DNA of 64,000 nucleotides, from the NCBI GenBank assembly GCA_026707445.1, contig JAPOWV010000013.1, positions 1 to 64,000 of the forward strand, written 5' to 3'. Made by a program: the position numbers and the translations under genes. The notes beneath the pieces were generated by a model. That model did not search any database. It was not told where the DNA came from and worked only from the letters and a program-made list of their open reading frames with translations. Shown here one piece after another: positions 19,917 to 28,559 of the stretch (the first letter of the stretch is position 1; every line of letters starts with the position of its first letter). Source of the DNA: Gammaproteobacteria bacterium. GTDB taxonomy: Bacteria; Pseudomonadota; Gammaproteobacteria; Steroidobacterales; Foliamicaceae.

Positions 19917-20664
19917 CGAGCGGTCGAACCCAGATGTTGCGAAATCTCACTCGTCCGCCCGCATCTCCGTGATCCTGGAGCACCAGCGGTCCCTGCTCGA
20001 TGCGCGTCCGGTACTCGGGCGGCTGCACGCGGGGAATGGTGTCGCCCCGCACAATCGTGTGGTCCTGCACCAGCACGCCGTTGTGCAATACAGTGACCGT
20101 CGGCGGCGACACTAGCTCGTCGCCGTCGAAGTCCGGCGCGTGGAACACGATGTCATAGCTTTGCCACTCGCCCGGTTTTCGCGCAGCCAATACGCTTGGC
20201 GGAGTCTGGCCATAGATCGAACCGGGCAAGCCGTCCGCGAAAGTGGGGTTTTCGGCGGGGTCCATGATCTGAATCTCATAGGCGCCGAGCAGGAACACCC
20301 CGCTGTTGCCGCGCTTTTGCCCCTCCCCCAGTGGCGGGTAGGGCGTCATGAACTCCAGATGGATCTGCAGATTCCCAAAGTGCTGGCGGGTCTCCAGGTA
20401 GTTTCGAATTTGGCCCCCGGCAATCAGGTTCCCGTCGCTGACCGTCCAGCCGTATTGGGGATCAAGCCGAAAGGCCGACAGGTCCGCTCCATCGAAGAGA
20501 ATGATCGCGTCGCTCGGCGGGGGAATGGTGATGGGCCGGGCATCTTCCACCTGGTGCGGTATCGGGCGATCGGGATCGTTACGCTTCCATTCGGACGCAG
20601 TTTTGGCGGATGCGGATTGGGCGGCGACCAGCGCGGCCAGCATGACCGACGTTGCGATGTACAC
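19891..20664 (-). CDS. DUF1080 (3-keto-disaccharide hydrolase) domain protein, secreted
   Basis: A 257-residue protein from a GTG at 20664, chosen because GGAGG lies 5 nt upstream. This yields a clean signal peptide (MYIATSVMLAALVAAQSASA). The mature part shows the DUF1080 concanavalin-like pattern: ILFDGADLSAFRL, GWTVSDGNLIAGG, NLQIHLEFMTP, RGNSGVFLLGAYEIQIMD, WQSYDIVFHAP, GPLVLQDHG and VRFRNIWVRPL. Characterised relatives hydrolyse 3-keto-glycosides. It overlaps the GMC gene downstream, supporting oxidation followed by cleavage in the periplasm. A TTG at 20691 would lengthen it by nine residues. Confidence 0.92.
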   Translation of the reverse strand: MYIATSVMLAALVAAQSASAKTASEWKRNDPDRPIPHQVEDARPITIPPPSDAIILFDGADLSAFRLDPQYGWTVSDGNLIAGGQIRNYLETRQHFGNLQIHLEFMTPYPPLGEGQKRGNSGVFLLGAYEIQIMDPAENPTFADGLPGSIYGQTPPSVLAARKPGEWQSYDIVFHAPDFDGDELVSPPTVTVLHNGVLVQDHTIVRGDTIPRVQPPEYRTRIEQGPLVLQDHGDAGGRVRFRNIWVRPLDGPAADDG

Positions 20665-20719
20665 TGCTGCCTCCGTCGAACTGCGCGGCAAGCAATATAC
20701 TACTTTCCGGAAAGCGCCC

Positions 20720-21850
20720 GTGGGGATTTTCGCGAAGCTCAGTCATTCCGGCGCCGTGCCCGCCGTGTTGGCTGCGATCTTGCTCTCCGCCGCAGGCTGC
20801 TCCTCTCCCGATGAGTCCAAATCGCCCGAGGCCTCGCTGGAGGACGACGGAACGGTCAGGTGGAGCGGCCAGTCGGTGCCGTACTCGGCATACGGGAGCG
20901 AGGCGTCACACGCTTCCCTGATTGCCTTGAGGGATGCCCCCAGACTGCCTTCGGCGCTATCTTTTTCGGAAAGCGGCGCGGAGCTGGACGAATACCGGCG
21001 GCGGAAAGACGAAACGTTCTACCGCCCCCTGCTCGCGAAGCAGCTCGCCGCGTTTCCGAGCAAGGTGACGGAACGGTACGTCGCCGGCGTACGGACGCTT
21101 ATGGTTGAGCCCGCCAGCGGCGTATCGGACGATCTTCGGCGAAAATTGCTGATCAATCTGCACGGCGGGTCGTACGTCGATGGCCGCGGGCCCGGACAGC
21201 AGATCGAGTCGATACCGATCGCCGCGGCCCTCGGCATCCGGGTCATCAGCGTGGACTATCTGCTGGCGCCCGAGCACAGGTTTCCGGCCGCCGTGAATCA
21301 GGTCGTCGCCGTCTACGGGGAACTCCTGGGCGAGTATTCGCCGGAATCGATCGGCCTGTACGGCTGTTCGGCAGGCGGGGCCATGACCGGCCAGGTAGCC
21401 GCCCGGCTGATCCATGAGGGCCTGCCGCCGCCCGGCGCAATAGGCATATTCTGCGAAGGAATGGGACCGCCGTTCGGCGTGGGCGACGGGGCCTACATGT
21501 CGCATCTACTGAGCGGCCGCACGCCACCGGACATATTGGCCAGCCCGCGGAAGCAACTGGAGCGAGTGTCCTATTTTCAGGACACGGACTATGACGATCC
21601 CCTCGCCTTCCCGCTCGCCAGCCGCAGGATCTACGAGCAATTTCCGCCTACGTTATTCGTGACCGGCACGCGGGCCCACGAGATGAGCAACGTGGCGCAC
21701 GCCCATGTCCGCCTCAGTTCGGCCGGTGTGCAGAGCCAGATGTATCTTTGGGACGGGCAGCACCACACCTTTCTCTACGACCCGGACCTGCCCGAATCAC
21801 GCGAGGCGTACGCGCTGATCGCGCGGTTCTTTGAGGAATGGCTGCGATGA
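20720..21850 (+). CDS. Alpha/beta hydrolase lipoprotein (hormone-sensitive-lipase-like)
   Basis: The GTG at 20720 gives a 376-residue protein with a lipoprotein signal (hydrophobic stretch ending LLSAAGC). Hydrolase signatures are LINLHGGSYVDG (HGG oxyanion loop), YGCSAGGAMTG (nucleophile Ser in G-x-S-x-G, with Cys where this group often has Asp), and a C-terminal GQHHTF that supplies the catalytic His. It probably acts as an esterase or acetyl esterase in the periplasm. It diverges from the DUF1080 gene across about 55 bp and may deacylate glycosides for that module (inference). ATGs at 20642 and 20657 are in frame but would overlap the divergent gene and lack ribosome-binding sites. Confidence 0.82.
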   Translation: MGIFAKLSHSGAVPAVLAAILLSAAGCSSPDESKSPEASLEDDGTVRWSGQSVPYSAYGSEASHASLIALRDAPRLPSALSFSESGAELDEYRRRKDETFYRPLLAKQLAAFPSKVTERYVAGVRTLMVEPASGVSDDLRRKLLINLHGGSYVDGRGPGQQIESIPIAAALGIRVISVDYLLAPEHRFPAAVNQVVAVYGELLGEYSPESIGLYGCSAGGAMTGQVAARLIHEGLPPPGAIGIFCEGMGPPFGVGDGAYMSHLLSGRTPPDILASPRKQLERVSYFQDTDYDDPLAFPLASRRIYEQFPPTLFVTGTRAHEMSNVAHAHVRLSSAGVQSQMYLWDGQHHTFLYDPDLPESREAYALIARFFEEWLR

Positions 21851-21863
21851 AGGTTGCGAAAAC

Positions 21864-24800
21864 TCAGCGGTCGCGGCCGCTCATGTCTCCAATGGTCCGC
21901 CAGGGCTTGAATCCGTACGGCACCGTTTCGGGCCACAGCTGATCCAGCGTAAATGCGTCGTAAACGACGCCTCCCTTGATCACGAGCCTTACCCGTTCGA
22001 CGTTATCGATCGTTTCCAGCGGGTTGGCCTCGAACACGGCCAGGTCCGCCATTTTGCCTGCCTCGATTGTGCCGAGATCGTCGCCGAGTCCCATGAACCG
22101 CGCACCGTCGATCGTGGCGGCCTCAAGAACCTGGCGCGGCGACATGCCCGTGGCCAGCGCCTGCATGTCCCACAATCCGCCTGCTCCGAAAATCTCGCCG
22201 TGGCCTCCGACCGCGACCGTTCCGCCGGCCTGCTTGATATGCGCCGCCCCGCGCGCAATCAGCGGAATCGTGTAGTGGGTTTGGGGGCGGTTCGTAAAAA
22301 TGCGGCGGGCCAGCAGTTCGAGGCCGGGGTACCAGTATCTCAATTTCGCGATGTCCAGAATGTCCTGGCGCGACATGAACAGGTCCAGACCGTTCGCATG
22401 CGGGTAATCGCTGATCGATATCGTGGCCGAGTAGGTGGCCTTTGCGCGTCCGAAAAACTCGGTGATGTCCCGGTAGAGCGGCACGTTGATCAGCATGTGC
22501 TCCCAGCCGGTCTGGCCGTCCATGACCTTCGACAGCGTGTAATTCAGGTTGCCGTTTTCCGACGTGACCCCAAGCCCCTGCTCCTTCGCGGCTTCGACAA
22601 TCCACTGGCGCTGCGCCCGGGTGCAATTCCGGTACTCCTTCATGAGAATCCCGCCCAGCCGTCGCTTGCGCGTCACGTGGTCCCTTGCCACGTCAAGGGA
22701 AACCAGCGGATCGAGGTTTTGTCCGTTGACGCCCTCGGCGTACGTCGTAATCGCCTCGGTATTGGAAATCGTTCGCGGCCCCACCATCTTGCCGGCGTCG
22801 ATCATGTCGGTGAGCGCAACCGACCACTTTCGCATACCGTTCGACGGATCGTTCGCGGTTGTGAAACCGTAGGCCAGGGTCAGCGCGTGCCGGTAGCTTT
22901 TCGGCCCGAGCACGCCGATGGCCGGGCCGCGATGCAGATGCGCGTGCATGTCAATCAACCCAGGCGTTATCCAGGCGCCCTTGAGGTCGATCGCATGTTC
23001 CGCGGCTGAAACATCGCAATCGCCCACGCAAACGATCCGTCCGCCGTCAATCAGAATGGACCCCGGCTCGGGCGGCGCGCGATCGGCCATCGTGATGATC
23101 CGGCCGTTGCTCAGCGCAAGGGTTCCGGGGCGGGGAGGTTCTATCCGGGCCTTGACAGTGCGCGACGAGGTCACGCCGCCTGCGCCTGGTCGCAGAGAAC
23201 GAATCTCAGCGGCGCTCGCGAAGACCAGCGCGCCGGCGCTCCAGCTTGCGTAGTAACCGCCGTCGTTGCTCAGGCGAGCGGCAACGACGCCGCCACCGGT
23301 CAGAATATCCACAGTCGCGGCGCCGTCCGCCTGCGCCAGATCGGCCAGGTAGATGTCCTGCCTTTGCTCAACCGCAAGCTGACGCCCGTCCGGCGAAAGC
23401 GCGGCGCCCTGCACCACGCCGGGGACTACGGCTTCAATACGCAAGTCTCCGCCGTCTGCGGACACCGTAACGTATTCCCGCCCGTCCGGCACCAGCGTTC
23501 CTCGGCTTGTGTTGTAACGATCCCGGGAGGTAGGCGACCACGGGCGGTGGAATCCGATCCGGCCATCCGTCGTAACGCTGAGCGGATTGGCGAACTGATT
23601 GGTCAAGAGCGTCTCGATCGCGCCGTCAGCCGCCGATATGCGAACCAGGCTCCAGAGACCCGATTCGGGGCGCCAGTCCAGACCCGGCGGATAACGAAAC
23701 GCGTAGACAAACTCCCCTGCACTGTCCCAACGCAAGCCGAAATAGATGGCGTCGTTTCGCAGCACCCGCACCGATGTCCCTGCGATTTCGAAAACGGATA
23801 CCGCGCTGCGCGCGCCATCGAGCTCGACAAAGGCCAGTTGCGCCGAGTCGGGAGAAAAGGCGGGAGAAAGAGCGGTATTGGCAGTGTCGGCCAGCGGCGC
23901 CTTCAGGACGGCCGGTCCGGACACCGACTCAAGCCACACATCCCCCGCGGCGGCATACGCCAGCCATTGGCCGTCCTCCGACAATGTCGGCCAGCGTATC
24001 AGCCTGGGAGCGCGCGGCTGTGTGTCCAGTTTGCCCACGCGCCTTGCCTGCTCCGATATGCTGCGCCGCACTTCCGCCACGAACTCGATGGTTTCCACCG
24101 CGCCGGTTTCCAGCCACACGCGACGGATCTTGCCGCCTTCCGACAGGAAGATCGATTCGCCGTCCGCCGCCCAGTCGTAGCCGGGCAAAACGCGCACCTG
24201 CCACGGGGGGTGCTGGTTCATCAAATCGGGCGTGATGGGCGCCATCAGCAGCCGCTCCTGCCCGGTTTGGAGGTCCCGAATCCAAAGGCCCGTAGCGGAA
24301 TCAAGCTCGATATCGCCGTACTGGACCGACACTCCCGGCAACTTGCGCACAAATGCGAGAAACCGGCCGTCCGGCGACACTTCCGGCGCCGCAACGCCTG
24401 TGATGTCGGGCACAGCACTGCTGGCACAGCAGGTTTCCGAAAGATCGCCCGGCGTTACCCGGTCCCGGTTTCCATTGGCCAGGTCGAGCCGATGCACCTC
24501 TCGATTGGAGCCGTCGAAATCAGCGCGCCCGAAATAAACCTGGCGACCGTCCGGCGTAACGGACGGCCAGGAAAGCCGCTCGGAGCCTGCGAACCGCCCG
24601 GTGCCTGCCGGCTGGTCCTTTTCCAGCAACGGTTCGGCCTGGCCATCCAGAGTCACTTTCCATAGCCGGTCCTCGGATCGGTATATCCCGTAGCTCGTCA
24701 CATGAAGGCGCGTGAACAGCACGCCCGTCCCGTCGGGCAGCCAGACCGGCTCCACCATGCGGCTGCGCGAGTCCAGCAGCAGGGGGCGCGGGTTGCTTCC

Positions 24801-25253
24801 ATCCCCGTCCATCAGCCAGAGGTTGTCGCTCCCCGCCCTGTCCGAGACGAATACGATGGTCCGGCCATCGGGAGATATGCGCGGGTGGTAGTTCAGCGCA
24901 ATCCCGGAATCCTGCGTCAATGATTGCGCCCGCCCGCCGGTTACGGGCAGCCGGTACACATGCCCCACCAGATCGAACACGAGCCACGTGGAATCCGGAC
25001 TGACGTCCACCGACATGTCCGTGCCCTCGTCGGTTTCGAACTGGATGAGCCGCGTCTTGCCGCGTGCGGCGCTTACGTCCCAGTCGCCCGGAACAGCGCA
25101 GGTGGGGCCCAGACTTTGCGCCTCGGCCGGCGTGAAGGGATTCAGGGCTGCCGCGGCCAGGCACGCCGCAATACAGGCCAGGCCGGACTTCCCGAACCGG
25201 CTCACTGGGCCAAATTGAAGAAAGGGACGGCTTGCGTTGCGCCTAGCGCCCAT
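21864..25253 (-). CDS. Secreted PD40 (TolB-like) beta-propeller + amidohydrolase fusion
   Basis: From the ATG at 25253 this is 1129 residues. A signal peptide is visible (GLACIAACLAAAALNPFTPAEA-Q). The N-terminal two thirds is a TolB-like propeller with repeated WD40-like strings (DGRTIVFVSDRAGSDNLWLMD, SPDGRFLAFVRK, SEDGQWLAYAAAGDVWLE). The C-terminal about 350 residues are a metal-dependent amidohydrolase: WITPGLIDMHAHLHRG with the HxH metal pair, then MKEY..., AVGGHGE and a final GTIEAGKMADLAVFEANPL. Relatives act on peptides or N-acyl compounds; substrate unknown. The start overlaps the BKACE stop by 11 bp, so the two are co-transcribed. Confidence 0.9.
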   Translation of the reverse strand: MGARRNASRPFLQFGPVSRFGKSGLACIAACLAAAALNPFTPAEAQSLGPTCAVPGDWDVSAARGKTRLIQFETDEGTDMSVDVSPDSTWLVFDLVGHVYRLPVTGGRAQSLTQDSGIALNYHPRISPDGRTIVFVSDRAGSDNLWLMDGDGSNPRPLLLDSRSRMVEPVWLPDGTGVLFTRLHVTSYGIYRSEDRLWKVTLDGQAEPLLEKDQPAGTGRFAGSERLSWPSVTPDGRQVYFGRADFDGSNREVHRLDLANGNRDRVTPGDLSETCCASSAVPDITGVAAPEVSPDGRFLAFVRKLPGVSVQYGDIELDSATGLWIRDLQTGQERLLMAPITPDLMNQHPPWQVRVLPGYDWAADGESIFLSEGGKIRRVWLETGAVETIEFVAEVRRSISEQARRVGKLDTQPRAPRLIRWPTLSEDGQWLAYAAAGDVWLESVSGPAVLKAPLADTANTALSPAFSPDSAQLAFVELDGARSAVSVFEIAGTSVRVLRNDAIYFGLRWDSAGEFVYAFRYPPGLDWRPESGLWSLVRISAADGAIETLLTNQFANPLSVTTDGRIGFHRPWSPTSRDRYNTSRGTLVPDGREYVTVSADGGDLRIEAVVPGVVQGAALSPDGRQLAVEQRQDIYLADLAQADGAATVDILTGGGVVAARLSNDGGYYASWSAGALVFASAAEIRSLRPGAGGVTSSRTVKARIEPPRPGTLALSNGRIITMADRAPPEPGSILIDGGRIVCVGDCDVSAAEHAIDLKGAWITPGLIDMHAHLHRGPAIGVLGPKSYRHALTLAYGFTTANDPSNGMRKWSVALTDMIDAGKMVGPRTISNTEAITTYAEGVNGQNLDPLVSLDVARDHVTRKRRLGGILMKEYRNCTRAQRQWIVEAAKEQGLGVTSENGNLNYTLSKVMDGQTGWEHMLINVPLYRDITEFFGRAKATYSATISISDYPHANGLDLFMSRQDILDIAKLRYWYPGLELLARRIFTNRPQTHYTIPLIARGAAHIKQAGGTVAVGGHGEIFGAGGLWDMQALATGMSPRQVLEAATIDGARFMGLGDDLGTIEAGKMADLAVFEANPLETIDNVERVRLVIKGGVVYDAFTLDQLWPETVPYGFKPWRTIGDMSGRDR

Positions 25254-26139
25254 GATTATGGAGCCCGAGCATTTCCCTGGTCTCGTCGGGCGTCGCCACC
25301 TGGACGCCCAGATGCTCAACAATCTTCCGCGCCCGCTCCACCAGCTGTCCATTGGTCGCGAACACGCCCCGCGACAGGTAGAGATTGTCCTCCAGTCCCA
25401 CGCGGACGTGGCCGCCCAGGAGGACCGCCTGCGCCACCATCGGCATCTCCATCCGGGCAATTCCGAATGCGGCCCAGAGCGCGTCCTTCGGCAGCAGGCT
25501 CTTCATGTACATCATCGATTCCGGCGTGGCCGGCGAAGCCCAAAGAACCCCCAGAACAATCTGAAACAACGGAGGATCGTCGACCAGGCCTTCCTTGATC
25601 AACTGCTTACCGAAAAGGACGTCTCCCGCCTGAAAAACCTCCAGTTCCGGCTTGACCTTCAATTCCTGGAATCGTTTGGCCATCGCGCGCAGCGTCCTCG
25701 TGGTGTTCAGGTAGACGAATTCCTTGCCTCCCTCAACCTGGTTGCCGGTCGTGATGTCAAGCGATGCCATTTCCGGCAGGCAGTCCACCAGGTGCTCGAT
25801 GCGTTCTTCCACGCCCACAACATCGGACTCCGGCAGGGCCCGGCCTTCGTCCTCGGGATCGGGCATGAAAAACGCGCCCATGCCCGCGGTCAGGTTGATG
25901 ACGATGTTGACGCCGGAATCGCGGACCCGGTCGACGACCTCGCGAAACAGGTGAACGTCGCGGCTGCCTTCCCCGGTTTCCGGATCACGCACGTGAATAT
26001 GGGCCACCGAGGCCCCGGCCGAAGCCGCTTCCACGACGGCATTGCTGATTTCGGCCGGCGTGATGGGGAAGCTGGGGTGCTTGCGGTTGAAAGGCGCATT
26101 GCCGGTAACGGCGCATGTCAATATGACCTTGTTTTGCAT
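25243..26139 (-). CDS. Beta-keto acid cleavage enzyme (BKACE, DUF849 family)
   Basis: A 298-residue TIM-barrel enzyme like 3-keto-5-aminohexanoate cleavage protein (Kce). Family landmarks: VILTCAVTGNAP at the start, the zinc-ligand motif AHIHVRDPETG, LNLT-type INLTAG, the ASLDITTGNQ strand, and the C-terminal GGHVRVGLEDNLYLSRG, which holds the Arg and Glu used in catalysis. BKACEs condense a beta-keto acid with acetyl-CoA to give acetoacetate and a new CoA ester. A good ribosome-binding site (GAGGTAA) precedes the ATG. Neighbours (SDR upstream, amidohydrolase downstream) suggest that the SDR makes the beta-keto acid consumed here (inference). Confidence 0.95.
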   Translation of the reverse strand: MQNKVILTCAVTGNAPFNRKHPSFPITPAEISNAVVEAASAGASVAHIHVRDPETGEGSRDVHLFREVVDRVRDSGVNIVINLTAGMGAFFMPDPEDEGRALPESDVVGVEERIEHLVDCLPEMASLDITTGNQVEGGKEFVYLNTTRTLRAMAKRFQELKVKPELEVFQAGDVLFGKQLIKEGLVDDPPLFQIVLGVLWASPATPESMMYMKSLLPKDALWAAFGIARMEMPMVAQAVLLGGHVRVGLEDNLYLSRGVFATNGQLVERARKIVEHLGVQVATPDETREMLGLHNHGR

Positions 26140-26194
26140 CGAATGCGATTACCTCGTTTCAGTGTGCTGCAAAAGGGGAGCCGCTTCACCGCCC

Positions 26195-26968
26195 TCAGAT
26201 TTCCCATTCAACGTTGCCATCCACGGCGATTTCCTGGGCGGTGATGTGCCGGGCCGCTTCCGAAGCAAGAAAGCAGGCCGCTTCCGCAATCTCGGCGGGC
26301 TGAATCCAGGTCCTCATCGAGATATGGCTTAGGAAGTCTTCTTCCGCGTGTGCGTCATCCACGCCCCGCTCGTCCGCCAGCCGGGCGACCAGGGCGCGTC
26401 CCCGGGGGTTGTCGATGAGTCCCGGCAATATGGCATTGCATCGAATGCCGAACGGGCCCAGTTCGCGCGCAAGGTTGTGCGTAAGGCCGAGCACTCCGAC
26501 CTTGGAGGCGACGTAGGGCAGACGATCGGGAAGGCCGGTCCTGGCGGAGCTGGTCGAGATGTTCACGATGCAGCCCGACCCCTGATCCTTCATCACCGGC
26601 ACAACCTGCTTGACGCAGTAGAACATCGAACTGAGGTTAGTCGCGATCGTCTCGTTCCAGTCGGCATAGTCGATGGCATCAACCGGGGCGCGGGGTCCTG
26701 AAATGCCCGCGTTATTGACCAGCACGTCAATCCCGCCGAGATCCGTCATCGCGTCCCGGAAGAACCGCTCGACCTGCGAAGCATCGCTGACGTCAGCAAC
26801 CGATCCCCGCAACCGTGGATTCGCCTGCTTCGCGTCGGACAGGAAGCGCTCGCTGATATCGCAAATGTGGACCGAGGCGTTTTCCGTGAGAAATCGCTCG
26901 GCGATGGCGCGGCCTATGCCGGATGCGCCAGCCGTAACCACCACCCGTTTTTTCCTGGGTTGGCCCAT
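26195..26968 (-). CDS. Short-chain dehydrogenase/reductase
   Basis: A 257-residue classical SDR. The NAD(P) motif is TAGASGIG (residues 12-19, Ala replacing the usual Gly), followed by NNAG (85-88), a Ser/Thr cluster NISTS, and the catalytic Tyr152-x3-Lys156 (YVASK). The C-terminus ends with an ITAQEIAVDGNVEWEI strand typical of the family. It lies 55 bp upstream of the BKACE gene on the same strand and diverges from the APC permease. Oxidation of a beta-hydroxy acid to the keto acid used by BKACE is a reasonable inference. Confidence 0.93.
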   Translation of the reverse strand: MGQPRKKRVVVTAGASGIGRAIAERFLTENASVHICDISERFLSDAKQANPRLRGSVADVSDASQVERFFRDAMTDLGGIDVLVNNAGISGPRAPVDAIDYADWNETIATNLSSMFYCVKQVVPVMKDQGSGCIVNISTSSARTGLPDRLPYVASKVGVLGLTHNLARELGPFGIRCNAILPGLIDNPRGRALVARLADERGVDDAHAEEDFLSHISMRTWIQPAEIAEAACFLASEAARHITAQEIAVDGNVEWEI

Positions 26969-27027
26969 GCGTGATCGTTTGCGCAGCTTTTTCGGGCGGT
27001 CGGATTGAACCGCCGAAATCGAAGAAT

Positions 27028-27050
27028 TGATATATTAGCACGCTACTAGT
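27028..27050. promoter_or_regulatory. Candidate operator upstream of the APC permease gene
   Basis: AT-rich segment TTGATATATTAGCACG followed by CTACTAG, in the 95-bp gap between the divergent SDR and permease genes. It shares the ATATTAG core with the site at 31296-31310 upstream of the amine dehydrogenase operon, and loosely with 13973-13980. Target of the local GntR protein by inference only. Confidence 0.35.
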
Positions 27051-27063
27051 CGGATGCCTGCAA

Positions 27064-28521
27064 GTGGTGCGCAACAACAGCATTCAAGGCCGCGTCGCGC
27101 TTGAGCGAAGCATTACATTCAAGGATTACGTCGCGATCGGCTTCGGCGTGATGATCGGTGTCGGGTGGGTCGTTTATTCAGGCCAGTGGCTGATCAGCGG
27201 CGGGACTCTTGGCGCCGTTCTTGCTTTCGTCATCGCCGGAATTCTGTTTGTTCCGGTGGGCAAGTGCTATGCGGAACTGACCGCTGCCATGCCGGTTACC
27301 GGCGGCGAGTTGGCGTTCGCTTTCAAGGCCTTTGGTCCGTTCGGCGCGTTCGTGACAGCCTGGGTGCTGGCGCTTGCTTACGTTTCTGTCGTGCCGTTTG
27401 AAACCATAGCCATAGGCGCAATGACCGAAGCCATTCTGCCGCGGTTCGTTACGCGGGTGTTGTACGAGGTGCAAGGGTATCCGATCAGGATGTCCGCGCT
27501 GGTCCCCGGGATCCTCTCGGGACTTTGCGTGGCGTGGCTGAACTGGTCCGGGGCCCGCGATACGGCGAGGTTTCAGAAGATCGTGATCGTGGCCATGCTG
27601 GGATGCACGCTGCTGTTCGTCGCCATTGCCGTCGTTCGCGGCGACCTCGCCAATTTCCGTCCCCTGTTTGCCGGCGCCGGCGATTGGTGGCGTTTCGCGC
27701 CCACGTCCGTCCTGGCCGTGCTCGTGGTGGTGCCGTTTTTCCTCGGCGGATTCGACTGCATTCCGCAGGCGGCCGAAGAGGCCGGCCTGTCAATGAAGCC
27801 CCGGCAGTTGGGCGTGGCAATCCTGACGGCGATCGCCGTCGGCGTGTGCTTTTACGTGGTGATCATAGTGATTCTGAGCTACCTGGTTTCCGGCGAGGAA
27901 TTGACCCGAATCGTGGAGCGCAAGGATGAGTTGCCGCTGGCCGTGGTGTTTCGCGAGAAATTCGCGCTGGACTGGGCCGCAACCACCGTCCTGGTGGCGG
28001 CCCTGCTCGGCATTATTTCCACGCTGAACGGCATCTTCATGGCGGGGACCCGCCTTTTGTTTGCGCTTGGACGGGGAGGCCTGTTGCCGGCGTGGTTTGC
28101 GCAGATACACCCGCAACGCCACACGCCGCACAATGCCGTGCAGTTTGTCGGATTGATCGCCGTTCTGGGGCCATTTGTCGGCAGCGCGGCGCTGAGCCTG
28201 ATCGTCAACAGCGTTTCGCTGGCATTCGTCGGCGCGTTCCTGATGACGGGCTTGTCGACACTGCGCTTGCGCCGACTGGAGCCCGGGCTGAAGCGACCAT
28301 ACCACGCGGGCACAATCAACATCTGGGTCGCTATAGTCGTGTGCGCCACGCTTTGCGTGCTGATGCTGATACCGGCGAGTCCGGCTTTTGCCGGAGGCGG
28401 GACGATCGCCGTATTCGGCGTTTGGCTCACGCTCGGACTCGCGCTCTATCTGTACGAATCGCGCAACAATCGGCTTTCGCCCGAACAGCAGTCGCGGCAG
28501 ATACTGGGCGATTACAGTTGA
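27064..28521 (+). CDS. APC-family amino acid/amine permease
   Basis: A 485-residue protein with about 12 transmembrane segments. The start region FKDYVAIGFGVMIGVGWVVYSGQWLISGGTLGAVLAF is the classic APC substrate-binding first helix (GxMIGxG-like), and TAAMPVTGGELAF is the second signature. Members are cation or proton coupled importers of amino acids and amines. The gene starts at GTG (27064 or the adjacent GTG 27067). It sits between the SDR/BKACE genes and a secreted amidohydrolase, and near the amine dehydrogenase genes. This fits uptake of an amino-acid-like hydrolysis product. Confidence 0.92.
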   Translation: MVRNNSIQGRVALERSITFKDYVAIGFGVMIGVGWVVYSGQWLISGGTLGAVLAFVIAGILFVPVGKCYAELTAAMPVTGGELAFAFKAFGPFGAFVTAWVLALAYVSVVPFETIAIGAMTEAILPRFVTRVLYEVQGYPIRMSALVPGILSGLCVAWLNWSGARDTARFQKIVIVAMLGCTLLFVAIAVVRGDLANFRPLFAGAGDWWRFAPTSVLAVLVVVPFFLGGFDCIPQAAEEAGLSMKPRQLGVAILTAIAVGVCFYVVIIVILSYLVSGEELTRIVERKDELPLAVVFREKFALDWAATTVLVAALLGIISTLNGIFMAGTRLLFALGRGGLLPAWFAQIHPQRHTPHNAVQFVGLIAVLGPFVGSAALSLIVNSVSLAFVGAFLMTGLSTLRLRRLEPGLKRPYHAGTINIWVAIVVCATLCVLMLIPASPAFAGGGTIAVFGVWLTLGLALYLYESRNNRLSPEQQSRQILGDYS

Positions 28522-28559
28522 TCCGACGGTAGTGATAGCATTTCAGAGCCGAGGGAACA

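Noticed and set aside
18732..20096. 454-codon plus-strand frame opposite the GMC oxidoreductase gene
   Set aside because: Antisense to a gene with clear flavoprotein motifs; translation shows no family features.
21831..23009. 392-codon plus-strand frame opposite the amidohydrolase gene
   Set aside because: Antisense shadow; the minus-strand product carries the HxH metal site and propeller repeats.
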